A stretch of DNA of 64,000 bases from Microbacterium sp. Clip185 (GCF_028743715.1 NZ_CP117996.1:2356001-2420000), one strand, 5' to 3'; numbered from the stretch's first letter, positions 1 to 9,334 are shown. The notes: generated from the sequence alone by a model not told the origin. Made by a program: numbers and translations.

Positions 1-1
1 C

Positions 2-394
2 CGCGAGGTGTTCCTGCAGACGCCCAAGCTGCACGAGGAAGCCGCTCTCGCCCTCGGCGCGACCCGCTGGGAGATGATCCGGATGGCCGTGCTGCCCTTC
101 GGTCGCTCCGGCATCGTGTCGGGCGCCATGCTCGGCCTCGGCCGCGCTCTCGGCGAGACCATGGCCGTCGCCATGGTGCTCTCGACCACGGGCGCCGTCA
201 CCTGGCAGCTGTTCACCTCTCAGAACCCCTCGACGATCGCCGCGAACATCGCGCTGACCTTCCCCGAGGCCTACGGCACGAACATCAACGTGCTGATCGC
301 GACCGGCCTCATCCTCTTCATCGTGACCTTCGTGGTCAACGCCATCGCGCGCTGGATCGTCAGCCGCCGCAAGGAATTCTCGGGGGCGAACTGA
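2..394 (+). CDS. pstC: Phosphate ABC transporter permease PstC, C-terminal part (partial)
   Basis: Inner-membrane permease subunit of the high-affinity phosphate importer PstSCAB. Only the last 130 residues are in the window and the reading frame runs open to the left edge. The permease EAA loop that docks on the ATPase is visible (EEAALALGATRW, then VLP), followed by two hydrophobic segments and a basic end (ARWIVSRRKE). pstA starts two bases after the stop, so the two are one operon. Assignment rests on the EAA loop and on the pstA-pstB order; the family is certain and the C rather than A subunit follows from position. Confidence 0.93.
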   Translation, partial: REVFLQTPKLHEEAALALGATRWEMIRMAVLPFGRSGIVSGAMLGLGRALGETMAVAMVLSTTGAVTWQLFTSQNPSTIAANIALTFPEAYGTNINVLIATGLILFIVTFVVNAIARWIVSRRKEFSGAN

Positions 395-395
395 C

Positions 396-1487
396 ATGAC
401 GATCACCGAATCCGCAGCTCCCGCGCGCACCGCATCCGGTGCTCAGCTGCGCGCCGGCCGCCTGGCGGGATGGTTCCCCTGGGTGCTGCTGGGCGCATCT
501 CTCGGCGCGATGTTCGCCGTCTTCGCCATCCTCGGCACCGCGACCGGTGAAGGTGTGAATGTCGCGGGCTGGCTCGTCTCGTCCGCGCTGATCTACCTCG
601 CGCTGATCACGGTCATCTCCACGATCGTCGAGGGCAGCCGCAAGGCCGTCGACCGCCTCGTCACCGGCGTCGTCACGAGCGCGTTCCTCATCGCGATGGT
701 GCCGCTGGTCTCGGTCGCCTTCACCGTCATCGCCAACGGCGTGGCGCGCTTCGATGCGACGTTCTTCTCCTCATCGATGCGCAACGTCGTCGGCGAGGGC
801 GGCGGCGTCGTGCACGCCGTCTGGGGAACGGTGCTGATCACGCTCGCCGCGGCGATCATCTCGATCCCGATCGGGCTGCTCACCTCGATCTACCTCGTCG
901 AGTACGGTCGCGGCCGACTCGCCCAGGCCATCACCTTCCTCGTCGACGTCATGACCGGCATCCCCTCGATCGTCGCCGGCCTGTTCGCCTACGCCCTGTT
1001 CGCACTGTTCTTCGGGCCCGGCATCCGGATGGGCATCATGGGCGCCGTCGCGCTGGCTGTGCTGATGATCCCGGTCGTCGTGCGCTCGAGCGAGGAGATG
1101 CTGCGGCTCGTGCCGAACGAGCTGCGCGAGGCGTCGTACGCGCTGGGCGTGCCGAAGTGGCTCACGATCGTGAAGGTCGTGCTGCCGACCGCGATCGCGG
1201 GTATCACGACGGGTGTCATGCTCTCGATCTCGCGCGTCATCGGTGAGACCGCGCCGCTGCTGATCACGGCCGGCTTCACGGACTCGCTCAACTACAACCT
1301 CTTCGACGGCCGCATGCAGACGCTGCCGGTCTTCGTCTACACGCAGTACGCGAACCAGGGCATCCCACCCGAGGCGTACTGGGATCGGGCCTGGGCGGCC
1401 GCTCTCACCCTGATCCTCATCGTCATGCTCCTCAACCTCGTCGCCCGGATCGTCGCGAAGGTCTTCGCGCCGAAGACCGGCCGCTGA
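396..1487 (+). CDS. pstA: Phosphate ABC transporter permease PstA
   Basis: Second membrane subunit of the phosphate importer, 363 residues. It has about six to eight hydrophobic segments. The EAA loop is at roughly residues 243-265 (REASYALGVPKWL followed by VVLP), and the SIPIGLLTSIYLVEYG region is typical of PstA. The N-terminus carries two extra membrane segments before the core permease domain, as is common in actinobacteria. It follows pstC by one base and precedes pstB by 24 bases, so expression is polycistronic and presumably phosphate controlled; no Pho box can be judged because the operon start lies outside the window. Confidence 0.95.
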   Translation: MTITESAAPARTASGAQLRAGRLAGWFPWVLLGASLGAMFAVFAILGTATGEGVNVAGWLVSSALIYLALITVISTIVEGSRKAVDRLVTGVVTSAFLIAMVPLVSVAFTVIANGVARFDATFFSSSMRNVVGEGGGVVHAVWGTVLITLAAAIISIPIGLLTSIYLVEYGRGRLAQAITFLVDVMTGIPSIVAGLFAYALFALFFGPGIRMGIMGAVALAVLMIPVVVRSSEEMLRLVPNELREASYALGVPKWLTIVKVVLPTAIAGITTGVMLSISRVIGETAPLLITAGFTDSLNYNLFDGRMQTLPVFVYTQYANQGIPPEAYWDRAWAAALTLILIVMLLNLVARIVAKVFAPKTGR

Positions 1488-1511
1488 CCTCCCGAGAGAA
1501 AGAACCCCTTC

Positions 1512-2291
<780 letters not shown>

Positions 2292-2308
2292 TCCGCCGAC
2301 ACCCGTGA

Positions 2309-2338
2309 GGGGGGGTCGCGCTTCGGCGCGGCCGCCCC
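2309..2338 (+). terminator. Hairpin after pstB, probable terminator
   Basis: A GC-rich inverted repeat with a TTCG tetraloop (GGGG...CGCGC TTCG GCGCG...CCCC) lies 18 bases after the pstB stop. Only two T follow, so it is a weak intrinsic terminator or an RNA-end-stabilising hairpin. Confidence 0.55.
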
Positions 2339-2495
2339 TTCCGCGTGTGGGGGTCTCCTGCCGGTGCCCGAGTTGCGTCGCATATGCGCAGATGCGCCAC
2401 TTCTCCGCATCCGCCACAGTTGATCACTGGCGCGGGTGCGTGAAAGTGTGGCGCCTTGGCGCTGACAGGGCCGAGCAGCAGGCCCCGGATGCGGC

Positions 2496-3380
2496 TCAGT
2501 CCCGCGGCGAGAGCAGGTAGGCGTTGAGCTCAGCGGTGAAGGCCGCGTCGTATGGCAGCCGCGCCCCGTCGACCGCGGTGATGCCGGCGGCGAGGCGCAC
2601 GCTGGAGACGAGCCAGGCCGCATCCGCTTCGCGCAGCGCGTCGACGCCAAGAGTGGCGTAGTCGACCTCGAAACCTCGCTCGGCAAGGTGCGCGAAGAGG
2701 CTGAGCTGCGTCGTGCCGTGCAGGATGCCGGCGCCTGGCGCGGGGGTCACAAAGCGATCGCCCTGGCGCAGCACGAGCGAGGATGTGGGGCCCTCGAGCA
2801 GCACGCCGTCGCTCGTGACGAAGACCGCGTCATCCGCATCGCGACGATGGGCCTCACGGATGGCGGCCATGTTGGTCGCGTAGGAGAGGGTCTTCGCGCC
2901 GAGCAGGAGCCAGGGCGCGCGTTCAGGCGCGCCGCTGTCGTAGCCGCGGTCGAGCAGGACGACACGGATGCCGTCACGGCGCGCACGGGTGTTGTCCGGC
3001 GCCTCGGCGACCGTCACCCACGCGGTCGGCGTCGGGCCGTGCTCGACCCCGCGACTCAGGATCAGCTTGATGACGCACTCCCCCGCCGGGCACTCGGATG
3101 CGGCCGCCGCCACCGCCTGCTCCCACTGCACGACGTTCGGCACGGGAAGATCGCATAGCCGCGCCGAGTGCGCGAGTCGCTCGAGATGGGCGGACACTTC
3201 CTGCGCGTGACCGTCGACGACCCCGATCGACTCGAAGATGCCGTCTCCGCGCTGCGTGCTCAGCTCACCGACGCTGAGCGCCGGTGCGGACGGGTCGATC
3301 GGCGTGAACGTGCCGGAGAAGTCGGTGCGCGCGTCATCGGATGCGGCGGGTGCGAGCAGGAGTGCGTATCGCCAGGCCAT
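2496..3380 (-). CDS. pabC: Class IV aminotransferase, probable aminodeoxychorismate lyase
   Basis: PLP enzyme of fold type IV, 294 residues. Aminodeoxychorismate lyase makes p-aminobenzoate for folate. Visible features are the FESIGVVDG segment near residue 50, the PLP lysine in GAKTLSYATN (K163), and the EGPTSSLVL-like motif (LLEGPTSSL) that binds the cofactor phosphate. Branched-chain or D-amino-acid transaminases share this fold; the lyase is preferred because of length and the usual actinobacterial annotation of this type. It stands alone on the minus strand, convergent with pstB. Confidence 0.8.
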   Translation of the reverse strand: MAWRYALLLAPAASDDARTDFSGTFTPIDPSAPALSVGELSTQRGDGIFESIGVVDGHAQEVSAHLERLAHSARLCDLPVPNVVQWEQAVAAAASECPAGECVIKLILSRGVEHGPTPTAWVTVAEAPDNTRARRDGIRVVLLDRGYDSGAPERAPWLLLGAKTLSYATNMAAIREAHRRDADDAVFVTSDGVLLEGPTSSLVLRQGDRFVTPAPGAGILHGTTQLSLFAHLAERGFEVDYATLGVDALREADAAWLVSSVRLAAGITAVDGARLPYDAAFTAELNAYLLSPRD

Positions 3381-3578
3381 TCCCCGAGCCTACGCGGGCG
3401 GAATACCTCGCGGCGAGGCTCCGTTACACTGGAACAGCCGGGCCGCAGTAACCCCGGGCTCCAACTTCTGCCGCTGCGAGCGGCCTTGCGCCGAGAGGCG
3501 TTTCTGCGGCCTGGCACTTACTTTTTCCGGCGCAGCCGTGCCCGTTCAGCGAGCCGACGGGTTCGCTAGCCTGATCCC

Positions 3579-3983
3579 GTGCTGACGATCAAGGTCGACC
3601 GCGACTCCGTCGCGATGGGAGACGATGTCGAAAGCCACGCCGAGACCTGGGAAATGCCAGACGATGCGACACTCGGCGAAGTGATCCTCCGCGCTGTCGA
3701 GAAGTTCTACCTCGCGTCGGTCGCGGGCCGCGTCGCCTGGACCTTGGAAGACAGCACGGGGCGACTCTTCGCGGTGATAGAGATCGACGGGGCGCCGTGG
3801 CCGCCCCGAGCGACCGTGCAGTCGCTCTGGTGGGCGGGGCTACCGCGACGGATCAGCGACGACGGCAGAATGAACGACGCCGGGGAATACGCGTTCTTCT
3901 TCCGTTACCACTCCGGCGGTCGCAGTCTTGCCTGGGACGAGTTCCGTGCGTGGGTCGTGCCGCACCGCAGCGAGCGTCCATGA
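3579..3983 (+). CDS. Hypothetical protein
   Basis: A 134-residue soluble protein with a GTG start; I do not recognise the family. It is acidic at the N-terminus (MLTIKVDRDSVAMGDDVESH), rich in Trp, and has no signal peptide. Its stop overlaps the next start (ATGA at 3980-3983), so it is translationally coupled to a lipoprotein. The combination of a small cytoplasmic protein and a lipoprotein in one unit gives no firm hint of function. Confidence 0.7.
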   Translation: MLTIKVDRDSVAMGDDVESHAETWEMPDDATLGEVILRAVEKFYLASVAGRVAWTLEDSTGRLFAVIEIDGAPWPPRATVQSLWWAGLPRRISDDGRMNDAGEYAFFFRYHSGGRSLAWDEFRAWVVPHRSERP

Positions 3984-4549
3984 AACGCCGATCTCTGCGG
4001 GGACGACGTAGCGCCGCTATCGCGATGATCGCCGCAACTGGATCGCTGCTGCTCACAGCCTGTGGGACGATCTCGACGCCATACGGAGCGTCCGAGCGGG
4101 GTGCCTCGCAAGGCGTTGCTGCGCAGGTGGACTTCATGGCTCAAGGCCTGTTGGAGACGGTGCTCTCGGCAGAGCACGGTGTCGTCACAAGGGGTGACCT
4201 TCTTCCGCTCGCTGCGCACGTGTTGCTGACACCGGAGGAGCAACTCACGGCCGAGGACGAGCGGCGCGCGTCGACGATCTATAGCTTCTCCACCAGCCTG
4301 GATGCGACGTCCGTCGACATCTTCGTTCCCGCGAACTCGCAGGTGAATGCTGGCTTGTACAGCGAATCGACGACCCAGTTCGGCTGCGGCAGGATTCGGG
4401 TTGACGCCGTTGCCGCGCTCGCGAGGATCCACGACGTCCCTTGTCCCGAGTGGATCGTGCAGCTCAACCTTCCCGACGCGCGCCAAGTCTCGCTGGCTGA
4501 CGTGACGGAAGAGCACATCGGGGCGACGGAGTGGAACGCGCGGGACTGA
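3980..4549 (+). CDS. Putative lipoprotein of unknown function
   Basis: 189 residues. The N-terminus is basic (MKRRSLRGRR), followed by a hydrophobic stretch and a lipobox LLTAC with the lipidated Cys at residue 28, so it should be anchored to the outer face of the membrane. Two further Cys (FGCGRIRV and VPCPEW) lie in the mature part and could form a disulfide. The start was chosen because it gives a complete signal and overlaps the previous stop by ATGA; the frame stays open further upstream but only as a shadow of the preceding gene. Confidence 0.75.
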   Translation: MKRRSLRGRRSAAIAMIAATGSLLLTACGTISTPYGASERGASQGVAAQVDFMAQGLLETVLSAEHGVVTRGDLLPLAAHVLLTPEEQLTAEDERRASTIYSFSTSLDATSVDIFVPANSQVNAGLYSESTTQFGCGRIRVDAVAALARIHDVPCPEWIVQLNLPDARQVSLADVTEEHIGATEWNARD

Positions 4550-4574
4550 GCGTCTCCGCCCTTCCGTCCGCCCT

Positions 4575-4647
4575 CCGCGAGACTGCATCCCCGCCACGAG
4601 ATCACGGGTAATCACCGTGATCTCGTGCGCGAAATGCAGTCTCGCGG
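4575..4647. repeat. Intergenic palindromic repeat, copy 1
   Basis: Two nested inverted repeats. The outer 14-base arms CCGCGAGACTGCAT and ATGCAGTCTCGCGG are exact (4575-4588, 4634-4647). The inner arms CACGAGATCACGG and CCGTGATCTCGTG are also exact (4595-4607, 4615-4627), around the spacer GTAATCA. A second, diverged copy lies at 57399-57480, so this is a dispersed element and not a private terminator. It sits between convergent genes and could also act as a bidirectional terminator. Confidence 0.85.
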
Positions 4648-4659
4648 TGAAAGACGGGC

Positions 4660-5298
4660 TCAGGTGAGGTTGTCGCGGCGCCAGAGCGAGGCGGATGCGG
4701 TGAGATCCTCCGCGTAGGTGGTGAGGCGCAGAGCGCGCGTGGTGAACGATGACGCCCGTTCCGGCTCGCTCACCTCGTGGTCGTCGGCGAGCTGCACGGC
4801 ACCGGCGGCCGTCACACGGCAGAACGCTGCGGCGCGCTCGAGCGCGACGGCGAAATCACCCTCGAAGAGCCCGCGCAGGATCATGTCGATCAGCGCCACA
4901 AGTTCCTCGGGCCCTGCCGGCGCCGGCGCGCCCGCGACGAGATCGTCTATCGAGGAGAGCGCGGATCGGCCACGTTCGTACAGGAGCGCCGCGGTGCGCG
5001 GGTCATCGTGGATCATCGCCTGCAGCAGGTAGAGACGCCAGAGCGCGCCCGGTAGGGAGCGGGCAGGCGCGCGCGACCACAGCTCCGCGATGTCGTCGAT
5101 ACCGTGCTCGGTCGCGAAGGAGACGAGGCGGTCGACGACCTCCGCATCCGGGTCCGCCCGCACGCGTGCGAGCAGAGCCGCGGCGGTGGAGTGCGCGATG
5201 CGCGACACCTCGGCAGGGTCATCGCCCGAGAACAGCCGGTCGAACAGTTCGGCGGGACGCCGAATGGGCTTGTGGAAGGGCCGCTGCTCGTCAGTCAT
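4660..5298 (-). CDS. Conserved hypothetical protein
   Basis: A 212-residue acidic, mostly helical soluble protein (DPAEVSRIAHSTAAALLARV near residue 30). It resembles a family common in Microbacteriaceae that is sometimes labelled as an RNA polymerase beta subunit in databases; nothing in the sequence supports such a role. No signal peptide or membrane segment is present. It is convergent with the lipoprotein gene and separated from it by the palindromic repeat. Function unknown. Confidence 0.75.
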   Translation of the reverse strand: MTDEQRPFHKPIRRPAELFDRLFSGDDPAEVSRIAHSTAAALLARVRADPDAEVVDRLVSFATEHGIDDIAELWSRAPARSLPGALWRLYLLQAMIHDDPRTAALLYERGRSALSSIDDLVAGAPAPAGPEELVALIDMILRGLFEGDFAVALERAAAFCRVTAAGAVQLADDHEVSEPERASSFTTRALRLTTYAEDLTASASLWRRDNLT

Positions 5299-5387
5299 CC
5301 CCTCAAGGGTACTCGCGCTCCCAGCGCGATCGACGGGCAGCGGATGCGGCGAACGGAGGCCGTTCGAAACAGTAGGCTGGAGGTCAC

Positions 5388-5460
5388 GGGCCTCTAGCTC
5401 AGTCGGTAGAGCATCGGACTTTTAATCCGCGGGTCGTGGGTTCGAGCCCCACGGGGCCCA
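5388..5460 (+). tRNA. tRNA-Lys (anticodon UUU)
   Basis: Cloverleaf can be drawn by hand: acceptor GGGCCTC with GGGGCCC, D-arm GCTC/GAGC, anticodon loop CTTTTAA giving UUU, T-arm GTGGG/CCCAC around TTCGAGC, discriminator A. CCA is not encoded (ACC follows). The first pair of the anticodon stem is a T-C mismatch. Confidence 0.95.
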
Positions 5461-5525
5461 CCGTGTTGCGCTTACTCGAAACATCGTCCAAAGCGATTGA
5501 TGCCGCGCTCGTACGGCGGTTCGGC

Positions 5526-5751
5526 TCACTCCCAGATCGCGGCCACGTCGCGCTCGACCTGCGCGAGCCGAGAGCCTGCGAACACCGCAGCATTTATGGC
5601 TGGGCGTAGCGCGTCGCGGAGAGCGCCCATCGTGGACATCCACTCGCGCTGAGCGGGGTCGTATGGGCCTGAGCCGCTCTAGTGCGTCCGTTGCGCGAGT
5701 GAGCTCCGCGACCAGTTCGGTGTGTCGATCCGCGCTGAATGAGATGCTCAT
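5526..5751 (-). pseudogene. Small gene split by a frameshift
   Basis: The first part reads MSISFSADRHTELVAELT and continues to about ERLRP. The frame then degenerates, while the next frame gives a clearly protein-like continuation (YDPAQREWMSTMGALR to DVAAIWE and a TGA at 5526-5528). From ATG to that stop is 226 bases, one more than a multiple of three, so one extra base near 5663-5672 breaks a protein of about 74 residues. The ATG overlaps the stop of the upstream lipoprotein gene (ATGA), which is strong evidence for a real gene. A sequencing error or a true mutation are both possible. Function unknown. Confidence 0.6.
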
Positions 5752-6236
5752 TCGCCTGGGTCCTCGTTCGAGATGTCATCGGGGGCGCCGGGAACACAGA
5801 GCGACGAGCCATCGATCATGTACAAGCCAGGCTCCGTTGAGAACGACACCGCGTTGATGCCCGCTCCGCCGGCGAAAACGACGATCGTCGGTTCCGTCTG
5901 AAGTTGGACGTCCAACCCCTTCGACTTCCAGAAGTCCGCTACTTTCTGCGCGTCACCGAGATGGTCTGCCATTGGTTCGCGGGCCAACCCCCACGACGCG
6001 TTCACGCCTTCCCCAGACCCGCTGGAGCATGACCCGATCGGCGCACCCGTCTCATCCCAGCCCTCGGACGAGATGAGTGCTGCAGTGTCGTTGATCAACG
6101 TGACGAGCCTGTCGCGGGATTCCTGCGGAGTCATCGATTCCCCTTGCGCGCATGCCGTGACGACAGAAACTAGGCCGACGGTGACGATGCCTGCCACCAG
6201 CCGGAGGGCGCGCTTGCGCAGCATCGAAGCGATCAT
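5748..6236 (-). CDS. Putative lipoprotein of unknown function
   Basis: 162 residues. The signal has a basic start (RKRALR), a hydrophobic core and lipobox VVTAC with Cys at residue 29. The mature part has two more Cys (IGSCSSG, SSLCVPG) that may pair. The start has GAGGATC upstream. It is coupled by ATGA overlap to the frameshifted gene downstream. Similar small lipoproteins occur in many Microbacterium genomes; no domain is recognised. Confidence 0.75.
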   Translation of the reverse strand: MIASMLRKRALRLVAGIVTVGLVSVVTACAQGESMTPQESRDRLVTLINDTAALISSEGWDETGAPIGSCSSGSGEGVNASWGLAREPMADHLGDAQKVADFWKSKGLDVQLQTEPTIVVFAGGAGINAVSFSTEPGLYMIDGSSLCVPGAPDDISNEDPGE

Positions 6237-6462
6237 GGGAGATCCTCGCGAGTACTCATCCTCGGAATGAACCTCTCCGGTCGAGACACGAGATCTCCCT
6301 GTCCTGTGGTGGCGAGGGCAACGTCCGTCAGCGACTGCGTACCACGATCAAGGTAACCCGACCCGTCGACCGAATCACCGCTCAATGTGCTGGTCCCGTG
6401 GCGCAATCCGCTCTTTCGTCAGCGCACGAAGAAAGAACGAGAATGCCGGAGATTGAGGCGGA

Positions 6463-6783
6463 TCAGCTCCAGTTCCATGCCCGTACCGCCTCGAGGTGTC
6501 CGTCGATAAACTGCTGCGCCAGCGAGAGGAGATCACTATCAGAAAGACCGAAGAGCGTCCCGACCTCTCCGCCATCTTCGCCGACGTTCTCGAAAAGAAC
6601 ACTGCCAGGATAGAACTCGAGATTCCATTCGTTCTCATCGGAGACTGAGATGCTCCGATGCTCGTTATCGCCGTCATCCTCTTTGATCGTGTCGAGTAGC
6701 TGTGAGGATCGAGCCAGCGAGACATCGTCGTCGCCGCCAGCGCCGTAACGGTCCGTGGACCAAACATGTCGTTGTGTTCTCAC
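6463..6783 (-). CDS. Hypothetical acidic protein
   Basis: 106 residues with a GTG start preceded by GAGGGGG at seven bases. It is very acidic (TIKEDDGDNEHR, ENVGEDGGEV), has no signal or membrane segment, and ends in Trp-rich RAWNWS. Base composition is lower in GC than the neighbours, which may mark recent acquisition. No function can be assigned; small acidic proteins of this size include immunity proteins, but no toxin partner is visible. Confidence 0.6.
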   Translation of the reverse strand: MRTQRHVWSTDRYGAGGDDDVSLARSSQLLDTIKEDDGDNEHRSISVSDENEWNLEFYPGSVLFENVGEDGGEVGTLFGLSDSDLLSLAQQFIDGHLEAVRAWNWS

Positions 6784-6817
6784 GTTGTTACCCCCTCAAT
6801 TACTTCACGAGACGGCC

Positions 6818-7537
6818 CTAGTCCTGCGGCCGAAACGTGGGCTTTGCACTGCGGTCGCTGCGCATAGCCAGGAGCCCGAAGGCTCCGATAACGACCGCTG
6901 CAAAGATCGAGAAGCCAACGACGGGGGCCACTCCGGCGCTGCTTCCTGGCAGGGCTCCGCCGCCACCCGACGAGCGGTCGTAGGCGGACGCGATGTCCCG
7001 CTGAGCGTCGGCAACCGAACGAGGTGTGGCGGCGATCATCCGCGCCGGCTCGTTGAGTCCGAGAATAGTGCCTGTCTCCACGGCGAAGAACGCGCCGCCC
7101 GTCATTCGCAGCTCGACCAGATCAGCCGCAGGGTGCCTCGCAATGTCCGTAGTGAAGGACTCACGAGTGTCGAGCGAGGAGAACTGCCACTCATCGCCGG
7201 TCGGCTGCGCGGAAACGGTGCCGAGCAGCCCGCCGTTCTCGTCGTAGGCCGCGGCAATCCAATGGTCGATATCACCGACAGGGTCGCCGCTCCTGCCATC
7301 GATGTACGCCTGACTCATGAGGTGAACGGGGCGCGGGGCGCTGAAGTGAACTCCCTGCGCGCAGAGGCCTTCCAGCCATACGCTGCCAGCTGCTGAGCAT
7401 GAGAACGCGGCCTCCACCTCCGGAGGCGGCACGGCGTCGTTCGCCGATGCACTGAACCTCGGCATCACGACCGCCATGGCAATCGCGACGCTTGCCGTCA
7501 CTGTCCCAAAGATGCGCCGAGTCAGCCGTCGCGCCAT
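6818..7537 (-). CDS. Secreted or membrane-anchored hypothetical protein
   Basis: 239 residues. An N-terminal signal (MARRLTRRIFGTVTASVAIA) is followed by an extracellular part with two Cys (FSCSAAG, EGLCAQG), a glycine-serine linker (RSSGGGGALPGSSAG) and a C-terminal membrane helix with a basic tail (RSDRSAKPTF). This predicts a type I membrane protein with an outside domain. The start at 7537 was chosen because GGAGG lies four bases upstream and it begins the signal; an in-frame ATG 39 bases upstream is less likely. It could be co-transcribed with the acidic protein that follows. Confidence 0.7.
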   Translation of the reverse strand: MARRLTRRIFGTVTASVAIAMAVVMPRFSASANDAVPPPEVEAAFSCSAAGSVWLEGLCAQGVHFSAPRPVHLMSQAYIDGRSGDPVGDIDHWIAAAYDENGGLLGTVSAQPTGDEWQFSSLDTRESFTTDIARHPAADLVELRMTGGAFFAVETGTILGLNEPARMIAATPRSVADAQRDIASAYDRSSGGGGALPGSSAGVAPVVGFSIFAAVVIGAFGLLAMRSDRSAKPTFRPQD

Positions 7538-7655
7538 GAGCCCTCCAAGCCTCGGGCTCATTCTGGCCCGCGGCACCGTCGCCGCTCAACAGTGCGGTCT
7601 CGTCCTCGCGTGCGGTCGGTGCAGCGCGGTTGCGCCGGTCACCCCACACCCGTAT

Positions 7656-7673
7656 CGTTCTGTTTTCAGAACG
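7656..7673. promoter_or_regulatory. Inverted repeat, likely operator of the XRE-cupin gene
   Basis: Perfect 7-base arms CGTTCTG and CAGAACG around TTTT, ending ten bases before the ATG of the regulator gene. HTH regulators of this class often repress their own gene from such a site. It is AT-richer than its surroundings. Confidence 0.55.
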
Positions 7674-7683
7674 GTGGTGAGGT

Positions 7684-8235
7684 ATGGGCGATTCCGTCGG
7701 CGTACGATTGCGGCGACTCCGCGAGGAACGCGGCATGTCGCTCTCCGAGCTCGCCCGCGTGAGCGGGATCGGCAAGGGAACGATCTCCGAGCTGGAAAAC
7801 GATCGCCGAGGTGCACGCCTCGACACCCTGTTCGCGCTGACGACCGCACTCGACGCTCCGCTGGGCGCCCTGCTTCCCGGCAGCGGCGCGGACGCCCAGC
7901 CGGTCGCCGGCGCCTCGGTGTCCGCCACCCTGCTCGACAGATGGACGATCGGCTCAACTCTGATCGAGGCCTACCGCGCCACTATCACGACAGACCACCA
8001 GAAGTCCCGCGCTCACGCTCACGGCGTCGAAGAGACGGTGACCGTCATCCGGGGGCGCGTGCTCGTCGGCGCGACGGACACCGCACAGGAGCTGCATGCG
8101 GGTGAGAGCCTCCGGTATCCGGGGGATGCGCCGCATCGTTTCCAGGCGCTCGATGACACCGCCGACGTCATCCTGCTCATGCACTACCCACCGCAGACCC
8201 CATCCGAGGAAGGACCCCTCCCCCATGACCGATGA
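7684..8235 (+). CDS. XRE-family regulator with C-terminal cupin domain
   Basis: 183 residues. Residues about 6-60 form a helix-turn-helix (LRRLREERGMSLSELARVSG, then KGTISELENDRRG). Residues about 95-165 form a small cupin with RAHAHGVEETVTVIRG and YPGDAPHRFQ, the usual ligand-sensing half of this regulator class. The inducer cannot be read from sequence. It overlaps the next gene by 11 bases, so the two are one unit. The inverted repeat just upstream of the ATG suggests autoregulation. Confidence 0.88.
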   Translation: MGDSVGVRLRRLREERGMSLSELARVSGIGKGTISELENDRRGARLDTLFALTTALDAPLGALLPGSGADAQPVAGASVSATLLDRWTIGSTLIEAYRATITTDHQKSRAHAHGVEETVTVIRGRVLVGATDTAQELHAGESLRYPGDAPHRFQALDDTADVILLMHYPPQTPSEEGPLPHDR

Positions 8236-8713
8236 CCAGCACCTGCCGGAACGGAGCCGGATCGTCCAGCAGCACCTGACGGATGCGGGGATCGTCTCGC
8301 AGGTGCGCGAGCTGCCCGACTCGACACGCACCGCCGCCGACGCCGCCTCGGCACTCGGATGCGAGGTCGGAGCGATCGCGAGCAGTCTTCTGTTCCTGGC
8401 AGACGACGTACCGGTTCTCGTGATGACCAGCGGTCGCCACCGCGTCGACACCGACATCCTGGAGGCCCAGCTGGCAGCGACGAAGATCGTCATGGCCTCG
8501 GCGAAGCAGGTGCGCGCGATCACCGGGCAGGCCATCGGCGGCGTGGCACCCGTCGGGCATCCCGCGCCCATCCGGACCGTGATCGACACCGCGTTGGCCG
8601 ATTACGAGACGATCTGGGCCGCGGGCGGCACTCCGCACACGGTCATGCCACTGACGTTCGATCAACTCACGACCCTCACCCGCGGCACCCCCGTGCGGGT
8701 AGCCGAGGTCTGA
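8225..8713 (+). CDS. YbaK/EbsC-family aminoacyl-tRNA deacylase
   Basis: 162 residues with the YbaK/ProX fold. Such proteins hydrolyse mischarged Cys-tRNA(Pro) or related tRNAs in trans. The region LGCEVGAIASSLLF and the core KQVRAITGQAIGGVAPVGH are characteristic, with the G-x-x-P-x-G-H loop. The start overlaps the end of the regulator gene, implying that the regulator controls it; that pairing is common for this family. Substrate is inferred from family only. Confidence 0.85.
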   Translation: MTDDQHLPERSRIVQQHLTDAGIVSQVRELPDSTRTAADAASALGCEVGAIASSLLFLADDVPVLVMTSGRHRVDTDILEAQLAATKIVMASAKQVRAITGQAIGGVAPVGHPAPIRTVIDTALADYETIWAAGGTPHTVMPLTFDQLTTLTRGTPVRVAEV

Positions 8714-8875
8714 GCCCTCTCGATCCTGGCACCTCAGGCCCGATAGGCGTCCGGCGGCATCGTGAGCTCTCCCATCTGCCGCGCGCACGCGAACGCCACG
8801 GACGCGGACGCTTCGTCCCCCATCGCCACCGCGGCTCGACGCATACCAATAACACAGCGGGTCGTGAGTGGTTGA

Positions 8876-9334
8876 GTGATCACCATGCTGCAACGCACCT
8901 ATCCTCCGAACGATGTCATCAGCGCACGCGTGCCCGGCGCGGATGATCTCGTTCTCGTCGACGACGATCGCCTCCTGGTGGTGGTCAGCATCCGCGCCTT
9001 TCCTGAGGGCATCGAAGCACGGCTCATGGTGTGCAGCGCCCCGGGCATTGACCTGCGCGACAGTCTGATGCGCAACCCGAACGCGGCACTGGACCCGCTC
9101 GGCGCGCGACTCGAGCTCGTCCGATCCGACGGACATGAACTGTTCTCCATCCTCCGGGGCGGAGGCAGCGAACACGCGTGCGATCTGATCCTGTACGCGC
9201 CCGTCGCGCCGAGCGCCGCCGTCCACGGAATCGTCTTCACGTGGCACGAGCTCGATGTCGATTCGGAACACCTGTTCGACATCCGCGTCGTGGCGGATGC
9301 GCGCGCACGGGCTCACGCTCCTCGGTGGATTTGA
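8876..9334 (+). CDS. Hypothetical protein
   Basis: About 152 residues, GTG at 8876 or ATG at 8885. The sequence is beta-rich (DDLVLVDDDRLLVVVSIRAF, HELFSILRGGG) with no signal peptide. I do not recognise the family. It is preceded by 162 bases that hold no convincing gene. Nothing nearby points to a function. Confidence 0.6.
   Translation: MITMLQRTYPPNDVISARVPGADDLVLVDDDRLLVVVSIRAFPEGIEARLMVCSAPGIDLRDSLMRNPNAALDPLGARLELVRSDGHELFSILRGGGSEHACDLILYAPVAPSAAVHGIVFTWHELDVDSEHLFDIRVVADARARAHAPRWI

Noticed and set aside
3381..3578. Gap before the 3579 gene with short inverted pieces
   Set aside because: No consistent promoter, riboswitch or RNA fold could be drawn.
6237..6462. Gap between a lipoprotein and an acidic protein gene
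   Set aside because: No frame or structure stands out; treated as empty.
8734..8844. A 37-residue minus-strand frame ending QMGELTMPPDAYRA
   Set aside because: It has no ribosome site and no partner; the sequence looks protein-like but is too short to support.
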